From an uncultured Oscillospiraceae bacterium (GTDB lineage Bacteria > Bacillota > Clostridia > Oscillospirales > Oscillospiraceae): DNA of 47,136 nt. Shown here piece by piece: positions 33,686 through 40,472 of the stretch. The stretch spans positions 1 to 47,136 of the forward strand of contig CAJTPV010000009.1 in the NCBI GenBank assembly GCA_910578505.1, given 5' to 3'. Position 1 is the stretch's first letter, and every line of letters begins with the position of its first letter. A program made the translations under genes and the position numbers. The notes under the pieces were generated by a model, which was not told the DNA's origin, searched no databases, and saw only the letters and a list, made by a program, of their open reading frames with translations.

Positions 33686-35836
33686 CTAAAACGACTCCAA
33701 GAGGTCGGCGTACTCCCGCAGCTCCTCCCGGACCACGACGATTTCATTCTTCTTCATCTCGCTGACCGCCGCCTGCAGCAGGTGGCGCATGGAGATCGGC
33801 TCCCCCTCCCCCGCGGCCATAAAGGCCCCGGCCAGCACGATGTTCTTGATGTGCCCGCCGGACAGCTCAAACTTCCGGGCCAGGAAATCCCAGTCAATAT
33901 CCTCCGACAGAGGGGCGTCCGCCGGGATGGTCCGGCGGTAGATCTCCGCGCGCATGGCCGGGTCCGGGAACGGGAAGCGGATCACATAGGTGATGCGCCG
34001 CATAAACGCCTCGTCAATATTCCCGATCAGGTTGGTGGCCAGAACGCACACCCCGTCGTACTCCTCGATCTGCTGCAGCAGATAGGCCACCTCCACATTG
34101 GCGTTGCGGTCGTGGGAGTCCTTCACCTCGCTGCGCTTGCCGAAGAGAGCGTCGCACTCGTCAAAAAACAGGATGCAGTTGGAGTGCCGGGCCTCCGCGA
34201 AAACCGCCTGGAGATTCTTCTCCGTCTCCCCAATATATTTGCTGACAATCTGGGAGATGTTCACTTTATACATCTCCATATTCAGCTGCTTGGCCATCAC
34301 CTGGGCGCACATGGTCTTCCCCGTGCCGGGCGCGCCGGCAAAGAGGATCGACAGGCCCCTTCCATAGCTGATCTTCTTCTCAAAGCCCCAGAGACAGTAC
34401 ACCTGGTGCTGGTATTTGATGTGCCCGCAGGCCCGCCGCATCAGCTCCTTCTGGGCCTGGGGCATGACCACGTCGTCCCAGGTATAGGCGGCGGGCACGA
34501 GGCTGGCCAGCGCCCCCAGCTTATGGACCACCTGCCGGTAACAGCACTGGTGGATCAGCGGGCCGGAAATCACCTGCTCGCCGGACAGCCGGACCAGCCC
34601 CCCTGCCTGGCGGCAGGCCAGCCGAATCTGCCGGGGAGAAAAACGGAACTTTGCCGCCAGCTCCTCCGCCGTCACATCCTCCCCCAGAGTCTCCCCCTTC
34701 AGGAACGTGCGAAACAGCGCCAAGCGCTCCCCCTCCGTCACAGGCGGCAGCTCCAGCTCCACCACCAGGGTGCTCAGCCGCGCCCGCAGGGGCAGCCGGG
34801 ACAGCAAAAACCGCTTGCTCCGAACCAGCTCCAGCCCTGCCAGGGTCTCCACCAGCCGCTGCTCCGGGGCCGTCACATTTCCCGCCTCGTCCCTCCGCTC
34901 CAAATGGTACAGGCACAGACAGGCCCCCGTCAGATTGGCGGCCAGGGCCGCCTCCTCCGCCAGCTCCCGCCAGTTCTCCCCCTCCAGGTCCGCAAAGACG
35001 CACCTGTCCCGGCTGCGGCCCATCAGATGCTCCACCTGGAACCGCTTGCCGCCGCCGTCCGGGCCGCTCAGGCAGATGCACCGCTCCTCCGGACCGGCAA
35101 ACACCCGGTCCAGCCGCCGGGCTGTCTCCATCTGCACCGCCAGAGGTCCGTCCGGGCGGCGGACCCCGCCGTCAAAGAGCGTCCGTCCGGGCCGGTCAGC
35201 CACAGTCCCCGTGGACAGAAATTCCACCGCCGTCTCCCGCAGGACCATAGCGCCCTCCGCCAGCTGCTCCGGACGAAACAGTCTGGTGAAGCTGTTTTTG
35301 CGGGAGAAGCGGGACACATAGTCCTCCATGCTCTCCCCCTCCGGCAAAAACAGCTGCACCGCCAGGTCCGTCCTGGGGGCCCGCCCGGTCATATCGTCCT
35401 GCAGGTACGCGAAGAGTTTTTCATATTTGCGGTCCAGCAGGACGGCGTAGGCCAGGATCACGCAGCTCTGCTGGAACTGGTCCAGGCCGCACCGCGCAAA
35501 GAGCCGCAGCAGCGGCAGGGGCGCGTCCGTCCGCCGCGTGCGCAGGCCAATGGCCTCCTGGGCCTGGTCCAGCCGCAGCCGGTCCCCGGCGGGCAGCCCG
35601 GTGCGCAGCCCCGTCTGGGCGGCCCTGGCCAGATTGTGCTCAAATTCCTCCCGTGACACCACCAGCCCCAGCATATTCTTCAGGTCGCTGGCAGGCCCCA
35701 GCCACCGGTGCTCCCGGTAGTAGTAGTAGAGATGCAGGTCCAGCCAGGCGAACAGGTCGCCCATCAGCTCCCACTGGCTCTGGTACCCCTGCTCCAGCCG
35801 GGTCAGATCCACTTCCCGCAGGCTGTCTTGCTCCAT
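33686..35836 (-). CDS. CIS-type AAA+ ATPase
   Basis: 716 residues. The C-terminal AAA+ module (~470-700) has Walker A GAPGTGKT (~500), Walker B ILFFDECDALF (~560), sensor 1 LATNL and arginines at AFMRR. An upstream P-loop-like segment (GPDGGGKR, ~257) lacks the Ser/Thr and is probably a dead first ATPase domain. The N-terminal ~200 residues are helical. This two-part layout is typical of the ATPase encoded in extracellular contractile injection system (Afp15/Pvc15-like) loci, where it is thought to help assembly or cargo loading rather than sheath recycling. It sits between the PAAR-like and pseudo-phosphatase genes. AGAGGAG is seven bases ahead of the ATG. Confidence 0.88.
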   Translation of the reverse strand: MEQDSLREVDLTRLEQGYQSQWELMGDLFAWLDLHLYYYYREHRWLGPASDLKNMLGLVVSREEFEHNLARAAQTGLRTGLPAGDRLRLDQAQEAIGLRTRRTDAPLPLLRLFARCGLDQFQQSCVILAYAVLLDRKYEKLFAYLQDDMTGRAPRTDLAVQLFLPEGESMEDYVSRFSRKNSFTRLFRPEQLAEGAMVLRETAVEFLSTGTVADRPGRTLFDGGVRRPDGPLAVQMETARRLDRVFAGPEERCICLSGPDGGGKRFQVEHLMGRSRDRCVFADLEGENWRELAEEAALAANLTGACLCLYHLERRDEAGNVTAPEQRLVETLAGLELVRSKRFLLSRLPLRARLSTLVVELELPPVTEGERLALFRTFLKGETLGEDVTAEELAAKFRFSPRQIRLACRQAGGLVRLSGEQVISGPLIHQCCYRQVVHKLGALASLVPAAYTWDDVVMPQAQKELMRRACGHIKYQHQVYCLWGFEKKISYGRGLSILFAGAPGTGKTMCAQVMAKQLNMEMYKVNISQIVSKYIGETEKNLQAVFAEARHSNCILFFDECDALFGKRSEVKDSHDRNANVEVAYLLQQIEEYDGVCVLATNLIGNIDEAFMRRITYVIRFPFPDPAMRAEIYRRTIPADAPLSEDIDWDFLARKFELSGGHIKNIVLAGAFMAAGEGEPISMRHLLQAAVSEMKKNEIVVVREELREYADLLESF

Positions 35837-35855
35837 AGCGGCTCTCCTCTCTTTT

Positions 35856-36233
35856 TTACGGAACCTGCACGGTCATGGCCGGCGTCATCGTGATTTGGAT
35901 CACCCCGCCGTACATGCACTGCAGTGTGCTGGTGTTGTTCAGCAGCGGCTTGCCGCAGACCAGGATGGTGGGCACGCCGGGGGCCCAGGGCATGGGCGTC
36001 AGGGGCACGCAGGGCATAGGCGTCAGCGCCCCCAGGGCGGCGGCGGTGGCCGCGGCCACCGTGGGGTTGCCCAGGCTGCTGCACATGCCGAAGGTGGTCA
36101 ATTTGTTGTCCATAATGGTCGCCTGCAGCTGGCTGACCGTCTGCACCGTCTGCTGGCTGGTCACCGGCAGCGGCATAGGGACCGTCCCGAAGGGACAGGT
36201 ACACAGCGCCGTCTGTACTGTCGCGTTTGCCAT
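35856..36233 (-). CDS. DUF4280 PAAR-like spike-tip protein
   Basis: 125 residues from the ATG at 36233, where AAGGAGG is eight bases ahead. It is rich in Cys, Pro and small residues with the DUF4280/PAAR-like pattern: ALCTCPFGTVP at the start, FGMCSSLGNP, PWAPGVPTILVCGKPLLNNTSTLQC and a C-terminal beta strand. In CIS particles such proteins cap the spike and may carry effectors. The start lies 1 bp after the stop of the preceding gene and the stop is 19 bp before the ATPase gene. Confidence 0.88.
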   Translation of the reverse strand: MANATVQTALCTCPFGTVPMPLPVTSQQTVQTVSQLQATIMDNKLTTFGMCSSLGNPTVAAATAAALGALTPMPCVPLTPMPWAPGVPTILVCGKPLLNNTSTLQCMYGGVIQITMTPAMTVQVP

Positions 36234-36234
36234 T

Positions 36235-36996
36235 TCAGCGCCCTCCTTCTCTCGCAAGATCGCTCTGCTCGCTCACATCCAGCCGGTTCTCCCCCGGCTG
36301 GATGTCCAGCTCGGACAGCCTGCCCGCCCACAGGACCCACAGCTTCCCGCTCTGCCGCAGCACGCAGCTGAGCTGTCCGTCCCCATCGGTCCTGTACTGC
36401 CGGGCAAACATCAGCTCCTTCCCCCGGACATGGCCGTATTCCAGCGGGCGCGCCAGCTCAGCCCGCCCGGCCTGCACGAATTCCAGGGCCGCTGTCTCCG
36501 GGGCCTTCCGGTCCGCGATGAGGAAATCCCCCGGAACCGGCAGGCGGCTCTCCGGGCCGGAGTAAAACAGCCGCAATTCCCTGTTGCCGGCCTCGGCCCG
36601 GTCCTGGGCCAGCTTCAGCCGTCCGCCCCCGTCAGGGGCCAGCCAGACCGCCGCGCCCGCCAGAGGCTTCTTCTTCTCCAGCAGCCGCAGGGTGACCCAG
36701 GCCGTCCCCGCCGGAAAGGCATACCCGGGCCCCGGGCGCAGGCTCGTCCACCCCTCCCAGGTCCGTCCGTCCGCCACAGGCGCCGTCAGCGTCTCCTCCA
36801 GATAGCCGCGGCGCCGCAGGGTGATGGTGTGCGCTCCGGCGGGCAGGTCTGTCAGCACCAGATACCCGCCGTCCTTCCACACCGGCGCACAGCGCTGTCC
36901 ATCCACTGTACACAGCGTAGCGCTGTCCGCAGGAAGGGCGCGGCCTGTAAAGGCGTCCCGCACCAGCAGCGCGGCACTGACATGGCGGCGGATCAT
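36235..36996 (-). CDS. Uncharacterised CIS-locus protein with carboxypeptidase-regulatory-like beta domain
   Basis: 253 residues. Residues ~1-70 resemble a transthyretin-like/carboxypeptidase regulatory fold (VRDAFTGRALP, then LTDLPAGAHTITLRRRGYLEE). The remainder is mostly predicted beta strand, with a second similar unit (WVTLRLLEKKKPLAGAAVWL). No signal peptide or catalytic motif. The ATG overlaps the upstream DUF4255 stop (ATGA). Its place between the tube-end and spike-tip genes suggests a particle component or an adaptor for cargo, but no function can be assigned. Confidence 0.7.
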   Translation of the reverse strand: MIRRHVSAALLVRDAFTGRALPADSATLCTVDGQRCAPVWKDGGYLVLTDLPAGAHTITLRRRGYLEETLTAPVADGRTWEGWTSLRPGPGYAFPAGTAWVTLRLLEKKKPLAGAAVWLAPDGGGRLKLAQDRAEAGNRELRLFYSGPESRLPVPGDFLIADRKAPETAALEFVQAGRAELARPLEYGHVRGKELMFARQYRTDGDGQLSCVLRQSGKLWVLWAGRLSELDIQPGENRLDVSEQSDLAREGGR

Positions 36997-37577
36997 GTCC
37001 GGCCTCCCGTCTGATTTGTGTCAATAGCCACATCGGTCACTCTGGACACCCGGCGCTCCCGTCTGGAGCGGATGGTGATGCCGGTCAGCAGGACCACAAA
37101 GGACAGCTTGTACTCCTTGGACGTGTTGTTCCAGATTTTCAGCAGCTGTTCCATGGGCGTCTTCTCCACCATGACCCGCAGCTGGGCCCCCTCCTCGGCC
37201 ATGGAGCCGGTGAGGTACTTCTGGGGAATCACCGGGTTGTCCCGCAGGGCCTGGACCGCCGCGCCCACGATCCGGTGCTGGTCCGCCTCCCGCAGCTGAA
37301 CGGGGGCCTTGGAGTGGGCGGTCACCAGATAGCGCAGGGCGAACTGGGCGGGCCGGATGCGCTGGGTGTCCCGGTCCACCTGGTAGTACCCGGAGGTCAT
37401 ATTGGGGTTCTCCTCCTCAATTTGATAGAGATAGAGGGTCAGCTGGTTATTTTCACTCTCGTGGGGAGAGCACAGGGCGATCAGCTCCCGGTTGCCCAAA
37501 GGCTCCGGCGTCAGATTGTCCCGCAGCATCTCCACCAGCGCGTTTCCCGCCTCCACCAGCGCGGTATAGTCTGCCAT
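36993..37577 (-). CDS. DUF4255/Pvc16-like tube-terminating protein
   Basis: 194 residues of the DUF4255 family (Pvc16/Afp16 N-domain type). Matching features are the N-terminal LVEMLRDNLTPEP, LTLYLYQIEEENPNM, LRYLVTAHS and MEQLLKIWNNTSKEYKLSFVVLLTGI. In Afp/PVC particles the homolog caps the end of the inner tube and sheath and helps set length. A ribosome site (GAAGGGA) lies in the last codons of the upstream MORN gene. It is one of the genes that distinguish a CIS from an ordinary prophage tail. Confidence 0.85.
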   Translation of the reverse strand: MADYTALVEAGNALVEMLRDNLTPEPLGNRELIALCSPHESENNQLTLYLYQIEEENPNMTSGYYQVDRDTQRIRPAQFALRYLVTAHSKAPVQLREADQHRIVGAAVQALRDNPVIPQKYLTGSMAEEGAQLRVMVEKTPMEQLLKIWNNTSKEYKLSFVVLLTGITIRSRRERRVSRVTDVAIDTNQTGGRT

Positions 37578-37583
37578 ATTTGT

Positions 37584-40178
37584 TCACGTCCCTTCTTCCG
37601 GCTGCTCTTTCGGGGTCTCCCCCGGCTGCTCCGTATCCTGCGGCTGTTTGTCCGTCTCGTCTGTCGCAGGCTTCTCGCCTGCTTCCGGTTTCTCGTCTGC
37701 CCCCGGCTCGTCCGTTTCCGGCTTCTCGCTTTCCTCCGGCGGCTGCTCCGCATCCTCCCCGGCCTCCGTTCCCGGCTCCTCCCCGGCCTCCGGGTCCTGC
37801 AGAGTCCCCTGGATGATCTCCTCCAGGCGGTCCTCCAGGGGCTTGGGCGTCTCCTCTTCCCTGGTTTCATCCTGGCTGTCCTGCTGGAACAGCTGGGTAA
37901 ATTCCCCGGCGAACCAGCCGCAGTTTCTGGCGATCCAGCCGCCGCTGTCCCCATTGAGGCTGTTGGCCTGCCGGCTGAAGCCGGCGATGGCCGACACCAG
38001 CGCCGCCCGGGCGTCCTCCTTGGCGGACAGGGCGGAGAACCAGGCCGTCTTGCTGCCGGTCTCCATGGCATAGGCCGTGGCCGCCTGCCGGGACGCGGTC
38101 CCCGCGTCCTCATAGCCCTGCAGCGCCGTTTGTACGCCCTTGTATGCGGTTGTCAAATCCACCAGGGCCGTCTTCAGATGCAGGGCCATGGCGCTGGTAT
38201 CCACCGTCTCCCCCCTGCCCTGGACGTAGGCCGCCGTCATCAGCGCCAGGTCCTCCACATCCAGCTGCGAGGGGTCGAACATCACCGCCGCGTCCGCCAC
38301 GTCGAAGGCCGCCGGGTCCGCCCCCGCCGCCTCCTGGGCCGTCAGCGACGCCTTGCCCATCTCGCCGGTGCAGTCCTCAATGGCGCTCTCCAGGGCCGCG
38401 GCCTCCGCCTCCAGCCCGGCGGTCTCGCCGCCCAGGGCTCTGGTCTCCTCCAGCAGCTGCCGGGTCCGCTCCAGGTTGGCCTCCGCCGCCGACCGCCGCT
38501 CCGCGTTCTCCCAGTAGAGCAGCAGGGCGTCCATCAGCTCCGTCCCGGCCTTTCCGTCCGCGCAGGCTGCCAGCGCGCCGCTCACATCCCCGCCGCCGAA
38601 GAAGGGGCTGGGCGCAGCTCCGCCGTCCGCCGACGCCGCGCCGGCGTCGCCCATCATGTTCAGGGAGGCCAGCAGGGCGTCCATCCGGCTCTCACCGGCC
38701 TCCTCCTCCGTCATGCCCGTATTCTCCTCCTCCGGAATCAGCGGCGTCTCCTCCCCCATCCGGCTGCACTGATACAGCACAGGGGCTCCGGCGGGGTCGA
38801 ACAGCAGCAGCATCCGGTAAGCGCCGTCCTCACTGTCCGCCGTCTGACCGTCATAGTCCCCGCCCCACAGGGGCACGCCCTGGGCGGCGGCGTACGCCAT
38901 CTCTCCGCGCTGGATACCGCTGCCGGTCAAACGGCTGGGCAGCAGCTCCACCCAGTCCTTTCCCTCGCCCTGGGGCTGGAAGAGGCTGACGGATTCCACG
39001 CCGGCCTCCGCCCCCTCCTGCTGGAACCGGCACCGGGCGGTCAGGCCCAGGGCGGCGCTGGTTATCGTAAATCCGCCGGCGGCGCTGTCCGCCTCCTGCT
39101 GGAGCTTTCCCTCTCCCAGGGCGGCCCGGAAATCCTCCAGGCCCAGCTCCGTCAGCCACGGCAGATCCAGGGTCCCGCCGGTGACCCGGCCCTCATAGAG
39201 GACCTTTCCCGACTGGCTGTAGATCCTGCCGAAGCCCTCCGCCTGGACGCCGCTCCACTCGCCCTCGTAGTAGAGGACGCCGTTTTTCAGCCACTGCACC
39301 GTGCCCTCCGGCGCGCCCTCGGCAAAAGCCGCGTCGAGCCGCTGGCTGCGGGAGAGGTACAACCTGCCCTGGCCGCTGTACACTCCCTGGGAGAAGCCGC
39401 CCTCATAGACGCGGCTGCCCTGGCGGCTGTAGGCCGTGCCCTGGCCCTCGCTGACGCCGTCCGCGAACTGCCCCCGGTAGGCGATCTGCCCGTTGGGGTA
39501 GTAGCTGGTCCCCTCGCCGGAGGCCGCGTCCGCCTGGAACTGGCCCTCATAGGACAGCTTCCCGCCCTCATAGAGCTTGCCCTCGCCGGAGCGGAGGCCC
39601 TCCGCGTAGCCGCCGGTGTAGACCAGCACGCCGTCAACGTAGGCCGACCCGGTCCCGTCCCGCAGTCCGGAGCGGAAAGCGCCCTCGTAGCACAGCAGGC
39701 CCGCCTCGTCATATTCCTTCCCCTCCCCCTCCAGCAGGCCCTCTGTCAGCCTGCCGGAGCGGAGGGGGATGGTCTTCTCTTTGTCCCGGTACACGATCAC
39801 CCGGCCCGTCCAGTTCTCCACCCGCCGGTCCTCCACATAGAAGCGGGCGGTGAGAAAATGGCTGAGGATAAAGGGCCAGATGACGAAATAGACCGCCACC
39901 GCCAATGTCACCAGGCCAATCGCCAGGCCCACCAGCAGGGATTTGGAGATAAACAGGCGGCTGGTCTCGATATAGTCCTCCCGCCGGGTGGGCTTCTTCG
40001 CCAGGGAGGCCGCCCCCTGCAGGGAGGACGCGGCGATCTTGGTGGCGTTGCGGGAGAAATTGAACAGCCGCCGCACACGGGCGGTCAGTCCCACCAGCCT
40101 GCGGGTAAAGAAGGCCCGGATCGTCCGGAAGAATATGCCGAAGGACCGGATCAATTGTGTGAATACATGCTCGAACAA
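37584..40178 (-). CDS. MORN-repeat membrane protein of the CIS locus
   Basis: 864 residues. A basic, helical N-terminal cytoplasmic part is followed by one membrane helix (~78-104) and then about eight MORN-type repeats (~125-310; units such as YEGQFQADAASGEGTSYYPN and YRGQFADGVSEGQGTAYSRQ). Next come a globular section, a coiled-coil-like region with Ala/Glu heptads (~520-600), and an E/K/P/T-rich tail repeating EKPE/DETD motifs (~800-864). The start codon is TTG, with AGGAGG eight bases ahead. MORN repeats bind proteins or lipids. Topology is not certain; if the N-terminus is inside, the repeats are outside the membrane. It could link the injection machine to the envelope. Confidence 0.78.
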   Translation of the reverse strand: MFEHVFTQLIRSFGIFFRTIRAFFTRRLVGLTARVRRLFNFSRNATKIAASSLQGAASLAKKPTRREDYIETSRLFISKSLLVGLAIGLVTLAVAVYFVIWPFILSHFLTARFYVEDRRVENWTGRVIVYRDKEKTIPLRSGRLTEGLLEGEGKEYDEAGLLCYEGAFRSGLRDGTGSAYVDGVLVYTGGYAEGLRSGEGKLYEGGKLSYEGQFQADAASGEGTSYYPNGQIAYRGQFADGVSEGQGTAYSRQGSRVYEGGFSQGVYSGQGRLYLSRSQRLDAAFAEGAPEGTVQWLKNGVLYYEGEWSGVQAEGFGRIYSQSGKVLYEGRVTGGTLDLPWLTELGLEDFRAALGEGKLQQEADSAAGGFTITSAALGLTARCRFQQEGAEAGVESVSLFQPQGEGKDWVELLPSRLTGSGIQRGEMAYAAAQGVPLWGGDYDGQTADSEDGAYRMLLLFDPAGAPVLYQCSRMGEETPLIPEEENTGMTEEEAGESRMDALLASLNMMGDAGAASADGGAAPSPFFGGGDVSGALAACADGKAGTELMDALLLYWENAERRSAAEANLERTRQLLEETRALGGETAGLEAEAAALESAIEDCTGEMGKASLTAQEAAGADPAAFDVADAAVMFDPSQLDVEDLALMTAAYVQGRGETVDTSAMALHLKTALVDLTTAYKGVQTALQGYEDAGTASRQAATAYAMETGSKTAWFSALSAKEDARAALVSAIAGFSRQANSLNGDSGGWIARNCGWFAGEFTQLFQQDSQDETREEETPKPLEDRLEEIIQGTLQDPEAGEEPGTEAGEDAEQPPEESEKPETDEPGADEKPEAGEKPATDETDKQPQDTEQPGETPKEQPEEGT

Positions 40179-40190
40179 GGCTGATTCCTC

Positions 40191-40433
40191 CTAAAAGCGC
40201 AGTAATCCGCTCTGATACAGTCCCCAGGCCGCCAGGGCCGCGATCAGCGCCGCCAGCGCGGCCGCTCCCCACCGGATGAGCCTGCGCCGCCTGTAGCCCG
40301 GCGGCGTATAGTAGGGCTGCACCGGCGAGCGGCGCACATAGCCGTCCGCGCACCGGACCTCCTCCCGCTCCTCCGACAGCGTGTCGGGAAATTCCTCTGT
40401 GGTCATCCGCTCCACCTGCTGCAGCAGACCCAT
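40191..40433 (-). CDS. Small tail-anchored membrane protein
   Basis: 80 residues: a charged N-terminal half, a Pro/Tyr/Arg patch (PYYTPPGYRRRR) and one C-terminal hydrophobic segment (about residues 53-75). AAAGGAGG is eight bases ahead of the ATG. It is nested between two large membrane-protein genes (39 and 12 bp gaps). No family is recognised; it may be an assembly partner of the MORN protein. Confidence 0.7.
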   Translation of the reverse strand: MGLLQQVERMTTEEFPDTLSEEREEVRCADGYVRRSPVQPYYTPPGYRRRRLIRWGAAALAALIAALAAWGLYQSGLLRF

Positions 40434-40472
40434 ATCCTCTGCCTCCTTTGGAAATTCTGCCAGTACGCCCGG

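Noticed and set aside
32486..35656. Plus-strand open frame of over 1000 codons opposite the AAA+ and pseudo-phosphatase genes
   Set aside because: Antisense artefact of high GC content; it spans the gap between two minus-strand genes and shows no domain.
37600..37780. Tandem repeat array in DNA
   Set aside because: It is the coding sequence for the E/K/P/T-rich tail of the MORN protein; the repetition is at the protein level and imperfect in DNA.
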